From Sporothrix humicola (lineage: Eukaryota; Ascomycota; Sordariomycetes; Ophiostomatales; Ophiostomataceae): DNA of 64,000 nucleotides. This document shows, in pieces, positions 42,201-53,498 of this stretch. A program made the position numbers and the translations under genes. The number at the start of each line of letters is the position of its first letter. Position 1 is the first letter of the stretch. The stretch is from positions 124,001-188,000 of the forward strand of contig WNYE01000015.1 in NCBI GenBank assembly GCA_021396245.1. Reading direction: 5' to 3'. Below the pieces are notes generated by a model that saw only the letters and a program-made list of their open reading frames with translations, was not told the origin of the DNA and ran no database searches.

Positions 42201-43402
42201 GGGAAAAGAGCCAACAACAAACCTAAAAAGGGAAGAAATGACGTTCGTACTGTGTGGAGAAGGTCCAACACGGTGCTAAGCTTGGGGCAAAGCTTGGTCT
42301 AATTCTGACCCGGCTTGCACCTACCAATCCTGGCCTTGTTTTTGTCTTGCACGACCACGGCTCGCGAAATAGGAAGCAACATCCCCAAAACATTGCGCCA
42401 AGGTGCATCGCTCTTGCTCTGGGTGAGGGACGCACTTTCCGTGCTTGTTTTTTGCTTCATGGTGAGCTGTAGCAGCTTCAGGTAAGAGCTGGGAAACATA
42501 GAAGGAGCGAACGCAGTCCAAGTGGAACGAGAGAATTAAACAGCACGAGTCCGAAATAGGCAACTCAGATCAAAGGCATGGCCGAACACGCTTTCGTGTT
42601 GTTCTTGCCATTTTACCCTCTTGGTCCTTTGACACCTTGTCGATACTTGCCGTTTTCGAGAAACGAGAGACCCTCGCTCTTTCCCGCACCAGCACATCAT
42701 GGCTCCAGCTCCTTTGTTAGCCCACAACAAGGAAGGCACTAACAGGACCAACGCCCATGGTCCCTTCCCTGTCTTGTTGATGTCTCTCAACACGCCTTGT
42801 GGTCCCAGTACCTTCCGTATCATGGACCCTCCGCATGTCTCGCCATCTTCCCCTTTCTCGTCTCCTCCGTATGCCGTAGCGTGTCTTCCCCGTTTTCTCC
42901 TCCATCCACACCCACACGACTTTTCTCTGCCCCCGGCTGGGGCCCATCCCCATCCTGCCCCCATGATGTCGCCCCCGTCCCCAGACAGGGTAGCTTTCTG
43001 CTGCTTCGCCAGTATGGGCAACCGAATGCCCAGCGGTATGCCTTCATCCTGGCTTCCTTTTCCTTGTCTGTCGAGTCTGTTCACGCACACCCCCCTCCCC
43101 TCCTCTTCCTCGTTCTTTTCTTTCTCTCCTCCTTTCCCCGCGGATCGCTGCATTGGCCAATTTACGCTCTATGCAAGTGTCCGCGCGCGCAAGGCGGAGA
43201 CATGATAGCAACAGGGACAGCATCACCCGCGCATATGTATAAAGAGAAATGATTGCCCATCACTTTTTTCTCATCTGGTACTCGATGGTCCCCTTCCTTC
43301 TTCATCCCGACCTGGTCCTCTCTGATCAAGCTTCCTGGTTCTGGTGACACACCGACTCTGTCTCTTTTTCTTCTCTATTTCTGCATCCGCACTATTTACT
43401 TG

Positions 43403-43473
43403 GTAAGTACTTATACTAAAACACTCGATACTTTGAAGTTTGATTTTTCGGGCATCTGGCATTACACATGCAG
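43403..43473 (+). other. Putative 5'-UTR intron of the sugar transporter
   Basis: GTAAGT donor, a TACTAAAAC branch-like site and a CATGCAG acceptor define a 71-nt intron of ordinary fungal size, ending 373 bp before the ATG. Splice signals are the only evidence. Confidence 0.35.
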
Positions 43474-43846
43474 CTGGTGTGACCTCTTATTGAGCTCCCG
43501 CGCTTTTGGCTTGTGCCGACGTCACCCCCTCCTTTTCCTTATCACTTTTTGGAGCTGTTGCTTTTTTCACTCCCGTTTTGTTACCCCCTCTTCGATTTCA
43601 CGATCTTTTTTCTCCTTTCTCCGCACAACACACGTCACTCTCCACCATTTCCCCAAAGCGCACACAATTTTTGTTTACACCTTGCACCCTGTGTGCCGTT
43701 TCTACAACGGAGCTTTCTTCAGCCTTATTTGTTATTAACACTCGGCAATTTCCAGACACAAAGCCTTTGTTGGCTCGCACAAGCCCCATTTTCACGATCT
43801 TTGGCCCGATTAGGAAATTTTCTGTTCTACAGAGCTCCCAACAAAC

Positions 43847-46099
43847 ATGGCCGAGAAGATTGTGTCCAACGACCAGGAGGTCGTTAGCCACACTGAAGCT
43901 CCGTACGTCTCTATTTTTTATCCTTGCCATACTTTCCATCATCTAACACGAATTTCCCAATAGCACCAAGGTTGAGGAGAGCGGCTTCCAGGACAATGGC
44001 GTCAAGAACGTCGACATTGCCAAGCAGCTCGCCGAGAACATCGAGGGCGAGATCAAGAACCCTCTGAAGGGTATTCCCCGCGAGCAGCTCCTTGCAGATG
44101 TTGCTGCTTTCCGTCAGGAGAAGGGCCTCCCCGAGGACATCCTCCCCTACCTCCAGAAGGGCGCTCTGCTCGCACAGAACCCTGCCCGTTTCGAGTCCCT
44201 CGATGTTCTCGACGATGCCGACAAGCAGGCCATCCGCGATGAGGTCCTCCACCGCTGGAGACACCCGTGGGCTCTGTACTACACCATTGTCCTGAACTCG
44301 ATTGCCGCCGCGATTCAGGGCTGGGATCAGACCGCCTCCAACGGCGCCAACCTGGCTTTCCCTACTGCTCTGGGCATTCCCGACGGCGCTGGCAGCGCTT
44401 GCGGTCCTGATGCCAACGTTGGCCTTTGCGCCAAGAACAGCTGGATTGTCGGTTTCGTCAACTCCATGCCCTACATCACCATCTGCCTCTTGTAAGTCAA
44501 CATCTGATTTGCGCTGTGTGAAAACCCTCGGGGCGCATCTTGCTAACAAGTTTCCACAGCTCCGGCTGGATCTCTGACCCGCTCAACCACTACTTCGGCC
44601 GTCGCGGTACCATCTGGATCGGTGCCATCTTCTCTGTCCTCGCTCCCTTCGGTATGGCCCTGTCCCAGACTTGGGGCCAGCTCGCTGCTTCTCGTATGCT
44701 CCTCGGTATTGGCATGGGTCTGAAGGAGGTCACTGTTCCCGTTTTCTCCGCTGAGAATGCCCCTACCAACATTCGCGGTGGTCTCGTCATGTCATGGCAG
44801 GTGTGGACGGCGTTTGGTATCTTCCTGGGCACTTGCGCAAACCTGGCTGTCGGTAAGGTCGGCGACATCGGCTGGCGTCTGCAGTTCGGCTCGGCCTTCA
44901 TTCCCGCTGTCCCCCTGGTTTTCGGTACCTACTTCTGCCCCGAGTCGCCCCGTTGGTACCTCAAGAAGGGCAAGTACGACAAGGCCTGGAAGTCTCTCGT
45001 CCGTCTCCGCAACAGCAAACTCCAGGCTGGCCGTGATCTGTACTACATTCACGCCCTTCTCGTCCAGGAGGAGATCATGGTCAGGGAGGCTGGCCTCGAC
45101 GTCAACAGCGGCATGTTCACCCGCTTCATCGAGCTCTTCACCATTCCCCGTGTCCGCCGTGCCACCTGGGCCTCGGGTGTTGTCATGATTGCACAGCAGA
45201 TGTGCGGCAGTACGTTTCCCACGGTTACTTTGCAATTGCGTGAGAATTTCTGCTAACTCTCCAACAGTCAACATTATCTCCTTCTACAGTTCCACCATCT
45301 TCCAGGAGAGTGGTATCAGCGCCTACACTGCTCTGTGGGCCTCTTTCGGCTTCGGTTTGATCAACGTATGTTCCATCTAGAACCGAGCACACAACAGCCT
45401 GAGATCAAAGAAAATAATGCTAATACTCTTCTAGTTTATCTTCGCCTGGCCCGCCGTCTTCACCATGGATACCTGGGGTCGTCGCACACTGCTTCTGTTC
45501 ACCTTCCCCAACATGTTCTGGACGCTTCTTAGTGAGTTCTTACCCGTACCTTACACCACCTTACCTGCCACAACCCTCTAACCATGTCTTTTCCAGCCGC
45601 CGGTCTCTGCTACCTGATCAACGACAAGAACGCCCGTATTGCCGCCGTCGCAACCTTCGTCTACCTCTTCGCTGCCTTCTACTCGCCCGGTGAAGGTCCC
45701 GTTCCTTTCATGTACTCTGCCGAAGTCTTCCCTCTGTCGCATCGTGAGATCGGCATGTCGTGGGCTGTCGCCACCAACAACTTCTGGGCTTCCATCCTGT
45801 CCCTCACTCTGCCTCGCATGCTTATTGCCATGAAGGCTGCGGGTGTGTTCGGTTTCTACGCCGGTCTGAACCTGGTTGCCCTGGCCATGATCTTCACCTG
45901 CGTGCCCGAGACCAAGCAGAAGTCGCTCGAGGAGCTCGACTACATCTTCGCTGTGCCGAACCGCGTGTTCGCCAAGTACCAGGTCAGCACCGTCCTGCCC
46001 TGGTGGTTCAAGCGCTACATCCTCCGCCAGGGCAACGCCAAGTGCCCCGATCTGTACCACGACGAGAACGACGAGCAGGTTGGCGAGAACTCGGCCTAA
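43847..46099 (+). CDS. MFS sugar transporter (SP family)
   Basis: Plasma-membrane sugar importer of the major facilitator superfamily; the exact sugar cannot be read from sequence. Six exons: 43847-43902, 43964-44491, 44560-45209, 45268-45365, 45435-45531 and 45597-46099, all with GT-AG introns of 58-69 nt that keep the frame, giving 643 residues. Seen: a long cytosolic N-tail of about 135 residues; RHPWALYYTI; GWDQTASNGANLAFP; the half-1 loop motif YFGRRGTIWIG; CPESPRWYLKKGKYDKAWKSL before the central loop; QQMCGINIISFYSSTIFQESG; DTWGRRTLLL; GEGPVPFMYSAEVFPLSHREIGMS; and the C-terminal PETKQKSLEELDYIF. These are the classic SP-family signatures. The intron-rich structure contrasts with the intronless peptide transporter at 13 kb. 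Confidence 0.94.
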
Positions 46100-46798
46100 G
46101 CGCAAGCTTCCTGCTGTACCTCGTACACCTCCCACTCTTGCTTGCAGGGGCTTAATGGCATCAATTGATATGCGACGACTCTTACCGAAAGCCTTCGCAT
46201 CGAACGTCCCTGCAGATTTTGGATGTGCTCTATTGATGGGACATTCGATTCATCTCCAATGAATGAATAATTGATTCGTCTAATAGCTTTTGGCATCGAT
46301 CGGATACTCCCTCGTTTGGTTCATTTCTGTTTGGATACTTAATACCCACTGTTTCATCTTGTTGTCGAGTAGTATAGTTGTGACGAAGCCACGTTCGTTT
46401 AAGTTGAAATATATCCAGTTGTTTATTATTTTTGGTCCCATTGGATATTTTGGTGCAAACAATGACAGAAACAATTTTGTGTCGCTCTTCTTACAGAGGG
46501 AACCCTCTCCAAATTGTATGGTGTGAGTTTCTGCTGACCAGGACAAAGATAGCCCGTGCCGCCTTCTCCTCATCTGCCGAGAGCATAACACAGTTGGGCG
46601 AATCCCTCCGCATCTGGTTCGCCCAGTTGGTGCCGCCCGGCTCGGCAACATGCACGCCTCGTAAAGCATTAAGGTAAGATGTCATCATGAGTTTTCTCCG
46701 AAGCGTAAGAGACTCAATAATGTATTTTGAGAATTCAAACAAAATCTGCGACACTTGTCGATTGAATTTGCATCGAGTTCACCCCACCAGACAGCACA
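46100..46798. other. Intergenic between sugar transporter and SDR
   Basis: About 0.7 kb, AT-rich, with no supported gene. Confidence 0.55.
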
Positions 46799-47881
46799 AT
46801 GGCCAACAAAACGCAGGACGCACAACAAGGGCCCAAAGTCCGCATCCACAATGAAATCTACCCGTTCATCCACCCGTCCAAGTTTCGCGGAAGCTTAAAG
46901 GACAAGGTCGCCGTCATCACCGGCGCAGCAGGTTCAATCGGCCAGGCCCATGCCGAGAGTTTCGCCGTCGCCGGGTGCCGTCTCTTTCTCGTCTACAATA
47001 ACACGCCGCCGCCAGCGACGCTCGAGACCCGTTGCCGCGAATTCGGCGCTGCTGACGTCTCCTTTGTCAAGTGCAACGTCTCGGAGGTGCCGTCCTGCAA
47101 GGAGCTTGTGTCCCAAGTTTTGGCGGCGACCAAGGACGACGACCACCCCAATGGCCGCGTCGACATTCTGGTCAACAATGCAGGCTCCAACATGCTCACG
47201 CCGATTTACAAAAAGGACCCCGAAGACTTTTTGTACGACATGGCCGTCAACTTTAACGGGCCATACTGTCTGATGCGGCTCTTGCTGCCAACGTTCCACG
47301 CCCAGCGCAGCGGCTGCGTGATCAATATTGCGTCGCGGGCGGGCACCGTCATTATCCCCTGGAGCACGAGCTACTGCGCGAGCAAGGCGGCCCTCATCAA
47401 CCTGACGGGATGCGTTCAGAAGGAGGCGGATGCCGAGGGATACGACGACATCCACATGTATGCGCTGCACCCGGGCGGCGTCCGGTCGACCATGGTCGAG
47501 AAGAGTGAGTCGCAGAGCGGCGCTGTGTTATTTTTCAAACGTGGAATGGGGTGCTAACACTTGATAGAATACTCGGAGGAAAGTGTCTCTGCCCTCCCCG
47601 GAAACAAGCCGCACTTCAAGGGCTGGCTCGACTTTTACAACGACTCCATGTACCTCAGCGGCATGGTATCCGTCGCACTGGCGACGGGGATAGCAAAGAG
47701 CGCGCTGCGCGGCCGATACTTTGACGTCGGACACGACCTTGAGGATGTTTTGACCCATTCTAAAGAGATCGAGGCCAGCCCGGCGCTGTATTCGCTGCAC
47801 ACGTCGTTTGTGGGCGGGTTGTCGAACTGGGACATGGGCGCGCGGCCCAACGAGCCAGTCTTTGATTTTCCCGGATTCTAG
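46799..47881 (+). CDS. Short-chain dehydrogenase/reductase with C-terminal extension
   Basis: NAD(P)-dependent oxidoreductase; substrate unknown. Exons 46799-47504 and 47568-47881 (63-nt intron with a GCTAACAC branch site) join KKY across the split codon, giving 339 residues. Rossmann motif VITGAAGSIGQAHAE, DILVNNAGSN, catalytic NIASRAGTV (Ser) and STSYCASKAAL (YxxxK), then HPGGVRSTM. The domain is preceded by a ~35-residue tail (IHNEIYPFIHPSKFRGSLKDK) and followed by ~80 residues (DFYNDSMYLSGMVSVALATG... DFPGF), making it longer than a minimal SDR. Confidence 0.9.
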
Positions 47882-48151
47882 GGACAACGGAAGAGTCAGT
47901 TAGGTCTGTCACCTTGTGGGAGGTCAATGGGACAAACGACAGCGGCATTTGAGCCGCCAATCTGGTACTCGGCAATCGGTTGTGTGTTGTATGTTCGAGA
48001 TTCATTTATCCGGATAGTCGGCAGAGCTCAAGCTTGGAGAATTGTCTGTAACAGTAAAGTGGCCTGTAATAATCGAGCTGCTTGTTTGAATCGCTTCCTT
48101 CTTGCTCTTGACTTTGTTTTGTAGAAGTTATGTCCAAATTCAACCCTCAAA

Positions 48152-49222
48152 ATGGTCCAGTCCAGCCAGCTACTCTCAGCAGCACTGGGCGCCGGCTTGG
48201 CCTATGTAGGCCCGGCCATTTACAGTTTGGCCGCGCCGCGATTGCCGGCCCTGCTCACCACGTCTCCATTTTTCTTCCAACCCCTCCAAAGCCCTCCAGC
48301 CGAGCTCGCTGAGATCACGTCTGAGCCCTACGAGTGCCCCGCCGACCAGGGCTACCGCACGGAGATCGTCTCGCTCGACCCGCTCCTCATCTACATCCAT
48401 GATTTCGTCAGTCCCCGCGAGGCCGACCTTATCATTCGGGCCGGCGAATCTCTCTTGCAGCCATCGCCCGTCACGGGATACGGCGACGGGCCCGCCACCC
48501 AAGCCCGGACATCTTGGAGCGCGCCTCTGCCAGACGCCGCAGACGATGCCGCCGTGGACTGCGTCCTACGACGTGCCGAGTCGTTTCTGGGGACCGTGCT
48601 GGTGCCCGGCCGCGACGACATGGGCGCCGCACAGCTCGTCCATTACGACAATGGCCAGAAATTCGACTTGCATCACGACTGGTTCCGCCAGCCGCGCCTG
48701 TCGGACGCCGATGCCGCAGCCGGGCGTAGGCGGCTGTACAACCGCGTGGCAACATTTTTTGTCGTCTTGAAGGCCAACTGCACCGCGGGGGAGACGTACT
48801 TTCCCCAGGCCGTCGTCCCGGGGGCATTCAAGAGGGATGTGGAAAAGGAGCATGACGAGGATGTTAAAGAGGGTGGGTCTGAAAGTCCTCGTCTCGAGGG
48901 CACTAGCGCCGTTCCCCGGAAGGCCCAAAGTGGAAGTGGCAACTCCGCTCCCCGCGACAAGAGTGAGGGCCAGAAAAAGGAAGGAACAGAAGAAGGAGGA
49001 AAAGAACAAATACTTTCACAGCCCTCGCTGCCGATCTGGCGTGAGCACGAAAATGGCGGCATGGCGTTCCGGCCAATTGCTGGAAATGCATTGTTTTGGG
49101 TGAACCTCTTCTCCAATGGCTCCGGCGATACACGAACACTGCACGCCGGATTGCCTGTGGGTGAGGGAACCAAGACAGCCATGAATATCTGGCCACGTGC
49201 GTACTTTGGGCCGGATGCATAA
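48152..49222 (+). CDS. Prolyl-4-hydroxylase-like Fe(II)/2-oxoglutarate dioxygenase
   Basis: Hydroxylates a protein or small-molecule substrate using Fe(II), O2 and 2-oxoglutarate (family knowledge). Intronless, 356 residues, ATG context TCAAAATGG. The N-terminus (SAALGAGLAYVGPAIYSLAA) is hydrophobic and probably a membrane anchor or signal. The catalytic domain shows LLIYIHDFVSPREADLII, VHYDNGQKFDLHHDWF (HxD iron ligands), TFFVVLKANCTAGETYFPQ, and, after a charged low-complexity insert (about residues 225-290), GNALFWVNLFSNGSGDTRTLHAGLPVGEGTKTAMNIW with the distal His and the Lys that binds 2-oxoglutarate. The Lys/Glu-rich insert between the two halves of the double-stranded beta-helix is unusual in length. 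Confidence 0.88.
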   Translation: MVQSSQLLSAALGAGLAYVGPAIYSLAAPRLPALLTTSPFFFQPLQSPPAELAEITSEPYECPADQGYRTEIVSLDPLLIYIHDFVSPREADLIIRAGESLLQPSPVTGYGDGPATQARTSWSAPLPDAADDAAVDCVLRRAESFLGTVLVPGRDDMGAAQLVHYDNGQKFDLHHDWFRQPRLSDADAAAGRRRLYNRVATFFVVLKANCTAGETYFPQAVVPGAFKRDVEKEHDEDVKEGGSESPRLEGTSAVPRKAQSGSGNSAPRDKSEGQKKEGTEEGGKEQILSQPSLPIWREHENGGMAFRPIAGNALFWVNLFSNGSGDTRTLHAGLPVGEGTKTAMNIWPRAYFGPDA

Positions 49223-49970
49223 ATGGGCAAGTGCGACCAAGATATGAAGAAGGCTGCCAGAACTCGTCGAAATAGAAGGAGCGCTCTGTGCATTCCCCGA
49301 CTGCCAAACACGATCGGTGAAAGCGCCGATGGAAGGAGCACCCACCTCGGCCGCGCTTGCCCCGAATCCAGGGCAGTGTGGGATTTGCGTGTTGGCGATT
49401 CTGCGCTTGCCCTGGATTCGGGGCATAGTGGGCGTTAGCGCCTGCCTTTTTGGCCGCCGACATCGTCTCGAGCCACCAAAAGGCTATGGAAACGGAAAGT
49501 ACAAGCATTTTTGTATTCTACACGCATATTCCCGCTGGGTTTGGATTCACGATTATGTTCCTCAAGGAGCAACCAGTCTTTTACTAGCACTGCCGATGCA
49601 CTCCACAATAAAACAACACCGGGGAGCGCAACCCCAAAAAAGTTTCGTGAGGGGGTGGGTTTTGTATGGGTCGATATGACAAACTGAGCACGAAGATGGG
49701 CACCAAGAACGTCACTGGACCGCAATGGCCGTTTACGGAACTGTATATACGTTGCGCGGTCGCACTTTCCTGCGCGGGCACAAGACCTACAAAACCAGAG
49801 ATCGCTGCTTCCCCTCCTGGATGTAAATAAAGATTCATTTTACCCCTCTCTCAACCATCGCGACTTCCTCTCTTTTACCCCTACGTCTTCATCCTCTCTC
49901 CTCTATCTTTCTCTCTCCCACTCCTCTCCTTTTCTTCAATTTCCTCATCCCTCTCACATCACATCTCACC
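49223..49970. other. Intergenic between dioxygenase and epimerase-like SDR
   Basis: About 0.75 kb. It holds a perfect 18-bp inverted repeat at 49358-49425 and a strongly CT-rich leader (49850-49965) before the next ATG. Confidence 0.6.
49358..49425. repeat. 18-bp perfect inverted repeat (stem-loop)
   Basis: TGCCCCGAATCCAGGGCA at 49358-49375 is the exact reverse complement of TGCCCTGGATTCGGGGCA at 49408-49425, with a 32-nt loop. Both arms are preceded by GCGCT. It lies 135 bp past the dioxygenase stop codon. Confidence 0.92.
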
Positions 49971-50948
49971 ATGGCTGGCCAGAAGAGACACTACCTCATC
50001 ACGGGCGCCGCTGGCCTCGTCGGCCCGGCGCTGGCTCTGCGTCTGCTCGAGGACCCCGACAACATTGTCTTCCTGACCGATCTGATTAAGCCGTCCATAC
50101 CCGAGGGCGCCAAGCACCCCGAGAACGTCCGCCTGCTCGAGGCCGATCTGTGCGACGTGGCCGCCATGCAGAACGTTGTTCAGGCTGCCCTACCGCTGAC
50201 AGCCGCTTTCGTCTTCCACGGCATCATGTCGGGCGCCTCCGAGGCCAACCCGGCGCTGGCCATGAAGGTCAACGTCGATGCTGTCCGCAGCATGCTGCTC
50301 TACCTCGCCGAGGTCCAGCGCGGTGTCCGTGTCATTTTCTCCTCGTCCAACGCCGTCTACGGTGCTCCCCTGCCCGACCTGGCCGACGAGTCCACGACCC
50401 CGACGCCCACGGGTGTCTACGGTGCCTGCAAGTACATGATGGAGATCCTGGTCAACGACCTCAACCGCCGCGGCGAGATTGACGCCTTCTCCGTTCGCTT
50501 CCCCACAATTGTCGTCCGCCCCGGCAAGCCGTCACCTGCTGCCAGCGCGTTCCTGTCGGGCGTCATCCGCGAGCCCATGAACGGCCTCGAGTGCGCCCTG
50601 CCCCTGACGGACCGCGACTTCAAGGCCACGCTCTGCAGCCCGCGCGTCGCCATCGAGAACCTGGTGCGCATCGTCAACTGGCCCACAGACAAGCTGCCGC
50701 CCCACCAGCGCGCCATCAACTTCCCCGGCATCATTGCCAGCGTGCAGGAGCTGCTGGACGCGCTCGCCAAGGTCGGCGGCGAGGACAAGCTCAAGTTTGT
50801 GCGCGACGAGCCCAACGCCGCCTACGAGAAGATCCTGCGCAGCTGGGCCTGGAGCCTGGACTACTCGAAGCCGCTGGAGCTGGGTCTGATTGGCGACAAG
50901 GACGCCGAGGGCCTTGTGCGCGAGTACGTTGCGACCCTGAAGAAGTAA
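49971..50948 (+). CDS. NAD-dependent epimerase/dehydratase (extended SDR, erythronate-dehydrogenase-like)
   Basis: Extended SDR acting on a sugar or sugar acid. Intronless, 325 residues with a standard leader. Seen: the nucleotide-binding motif LITGAAGLVGPALALRLL, DADLCDV-type acidic residue (LLEADLCDVAAM), HGIMSGASEANPALAMKVNVDAV, the catalytic SSSNAVYGAPLP and YGACKYMMEILVNDL (YxxxK), then RFPTIVVRPGKPSPAASAF, which is typical of the D-erythronate dehydrogenase (DenD)-like group. Fungal members are widespread and mostly uncharacterised, so the substrate is uncertain. Confidence 0.87.
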   Translation: MAGQKRHYLITGAAGLVGPALALRLLEDPDNIVFLTDLIKPSIPEGAKHPENVRLLEADLCDVAAMQNVVQAALPLTAAFVFHGIMSGASEANPALAMKVNVDAVRSMLLYLAEVQRGVRVIFSSSNAVYGAPLPDLADESTTPTPTGVYGACKYMMEILVNDLNRRGEIDAFSVRFPTIVVRPGKPSPAASAFLSGVIREPMNGLECALPLTDRDFKATLCSPRVAIENLVRIVNWPTDKLPPHQRAINFPGIIASVQELLDALAKVGGEDKLKFVRDEPNAAYEKILRSWAWSLDYSKPLELGLIGDKDAEGLVREYVATLKK

Positions 50949-51391
50949 GGATGGGAAGAACGCGAGAATTTACGAGTAGATTTGGGTACAAAATTCAGTT
51001 GGAAAGACACGAGACACAAGACCACCATACAGTTGTAATTTAGAGTATATTCTGCAGTAATTCACTGCTAAATCCACATATTCAAAGTGCTATTTATCGC
51101 TATTTAGTGCTCGTAAATTGGTGTAATTAGCGCATGTCTGCGGTATTAGTGGCTTCCCATTTAATGCATTTCACCACCACCACCAGGCACACATAAATTC
51201 TGCCGTCATTCACCGCCCTATACCCCACGAAAAGTGGCGGAAAACCACATGGGTCTTCTTTACTGTTCTGGAATATTGACACGGCCTCTCCTGTGACGAC
51301 TGGACATCTCCATCACCACCTACAATACCCTCCCCCCTTTCCTCCCCCTCCGACCATACCCACACAACCGAGAATCTAGAGCCATTTCGCC
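50949..51391. other. Intergenic between epimerase-like gene and SRP54
   Basis: 443 bases. AT-rich 3' flank with degenerate short repeats of 'tgctatttatcgctatttagtgctc' type at about 51088-51113, then a CT-rich leader for SRP54. No gene is seen. Confidence 0.55.
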
Positions 51392-53081
51392 ATGGTTCTT
51401 CAAGATCTCGGACGCCGCATCAACGCGGCCGTGTCAGACTTGACACGGGCGCCAAATATCGACGAGAAGGTGAGATGCGAATGCCCGCGATCAAGCTACT
51501 TAAGTTTAACGATAGGATGCACCGGCTATAGAACGATAATACTAACTCTCGTTTCCTCAGGCCTTCGACTCGATGCTCAAGGAGATTGGCAACGCCCTCG
51601 TGGAAGCCGACGTCAACGTCAAGCTCGTCGCCCAGCTGCGCAAATCCATCAAATCCGCCGTCAACTTCAAGGAACTGCCGCCCGCCGTCAACAAGAAGCG
51701 CCTCATCCAAAAGTCCGTCTTTGACGAGCTCGTGCGGCTCGTCGACCCGCATGCCGAGTCGTTCAAGCCGAAAAAGGGCAAGACCAACGTTATCATGTTT
51801 GTCGGTCTGCAGGGCGCGGGCAAGACGACGTCGTGTACAAAACTCGCGCGCCACTACCAGAGCCGCGGCTTCAAGGCGTGCCTGGTGTGCGCGGACACGT
51901 TCCGTGCCGGTGCTTTCGACCAGCTGCGGCAAAACGCGACGAAAGCCAAGATCCCCTACTACGGCTCCCTCACAGAAACGGACCCGGCCGTCGTGGCCCG
52001 CGACGGTGTCGAGAAGTTCAAGAAGGAACGCTTCGAGGTCATCATTGTCGACACGTCTGGTCGGCATCGGCAAGAGTCGGCGCTGTTCCAGGAGATGATG
52101 GACATTCAGGAGGCCGTCAAGCCGGACGAGACGATCATGGTGCTGGATGCCACCATTGGTCAGCAGGCCGAGGCGCAGGCCAAGGCCTTCAAGGAGGCGG
52201 CCGACTTTGGTGCGATCATCATCACCAAGACCGACGGCCACGCCAAGGGTGGTGGCGCCATCTCGGCCGTCGCCGCGACGCACACGCCCATTGTGTTCCT
52301 GGGCACGGGCGAGCACATGCTCGACTTGGAGCGGTTCGAGCCCCAGCGGTTCGTCCAGAAGCTGCTGGGCATGGGCGACATGGCGGGCCTCGTCGAGCAC
52401 GTCCAGTCGCTCAAGCTCGACCAAAAGGACACCATCAAGCATATCACAGAGGGTATCTTTACGGTGCGCGACCTGCGCGACCAGCTGTCCAACATTATGA
52501 AGATGGGTCCCCTCTCGAAAATGGCCGGCATGATCCCCGGCATGAGCAACATCATGTCCGGCATGGACGACGAAGAGGGCAGCGCCAAGCTCAAGCGCAT
52601 GATCTACATCTGCGACAGCATGACTGAGAAGGAGCTGGATTCGGACGGCAAGATCTTCTTGGACCAGCCTAGCCGCATGACGCGTGTCGCCCGCGGCTCG
52701 GGAACCTATGTGCGCGAGGTCGAAGACCTCCTAACGCAGCAGCGCATGATGGCTGGCATGGCCAAGAAGATGGGCGGCAACATGAAGAACATGCAGCGGG
52801 CACAGCAGGCCATGGCCGGCCCTAACAAGCAGCAGCAGCTGGCGGCGATGCAGAAGCGCCTGCAGAGCATGGGCGGTGCTGGCGGTGCCGGTGGCGGCGG
52901 CGGTCTGGGCGGCATGATGCCGGACATGGGCAGCCTGATGAAGATGCTGGGCGGCGGTGGTGGTGGCGGCATGCCCGACATGGGCGGCATGGACATGCAG
53001 GCGATGATGCAGCAGATGGGCATGGGCATGGGCGGTGGCGGCGGCTCACCAGCAGCCGGCCGTGGCGGTCGCCGGAAGTAG
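51392..53081 (+). CDS. SRP54: Signal recognition particle subunit SRP54
   Basis: GTPase of the signal recognition particle; it binds signal sequences as they leave the ribosome and targets them to the ER. Exons 51392-51469 and 51561-53081 (91-nt intron after DEK) give 532 residues. The N domain begins MVLQDLGRRINAAV. The G domain has GLQGAGKTTSCTKLA (P-loop), DTFRAGAFDQL, DTSGRHRQE, TKTDGHAKGGGA and GTGEHMLDLERFEPQRF. The M domain is methionine-rich (SKMAGMIPGMSNIMSGMDDEE; RMTRVARGSG binds 7S RNA). The C-terminus is expanded into Gly/Met-rich low complexity (GMPDMGGMDMQ, GMGMGGGGG), as in other filamentous fungi. Confidence 0.96.
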
Positions 53082-53498
53082 AGAAATTTGCAAGCGTTTC
53101 ATTTCTTCTTTCTCTTCCTTCTGTTCGTTTCCTAAGCCTCTTCTCTTCATTTCTCATATATCAAGTTGTCCTGTCCACTCACGAAATTGGTATGGGGTGG
53201 CCAGTTGGTCATTTGGTGCTGGGTTACGGGATATATGATATCCTTGATGTTGATGCGTATTCATTTTAATGGCGTTACTTGCTTTGTTTTTAATTTAGGG
53301 AAAGGAGAGGTCAAGATTCGTGTTTTGTTATTTTTGACCGACGAGCCTTACAAAATGGGGGTTCATGCTGAAATAGACAGTACGGAGATGGAAGAGATAC
53401 ACAACGAAATAAACAAAAACATCACAAACGTAATAACTGAAAGCACTCGCAAATTCTAACCAAGTCGTGATCGCTCAAAAATCAAACATCGACCTCCC
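53082..53498. other. Convergent 3' flanks of SRP54 and the repeat protein
   Basis: 417 bases of AT-rich sequence between facing stop codons. No gene is recognised. Confidence 0.55.

Larger units (their letters stand above)
34363..43846. other. 9.5-kb region without a convincing gene
   Basis: No open frame here has recognisable domains, coding-like composition and splice-compatible neighbours. The sequence is lower in GC than the genes around it, with long pyrimidine tracts and oligo-T/oligo-A runs. It contains a perfect 20-bp palindrome (35711-35730), several GTACGGAGTAC-type motifs and small tandem repeats (39238-39270 and 39683-39709). The right end is the CT-rich leader of the sugar transporter, with a candidate 5'-UTR intron at 43403-43473. 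It may hold a long non-coding RNA or an extended regulatory region; nothing proves either. Confidence 0.55.

Noticed and set aside
42536..43153. 205-codon minus-strand open frame
   Set aside because: Lys/Gly/Glu-rich translation of purine runs opposite a pyrimidine-rich leader; typical low-complexity artefact.
51420..52442. 340-codon minus-strand open frame
   Set aside because: Antisense shadow of SRP54, whose motifs are unambiguous.
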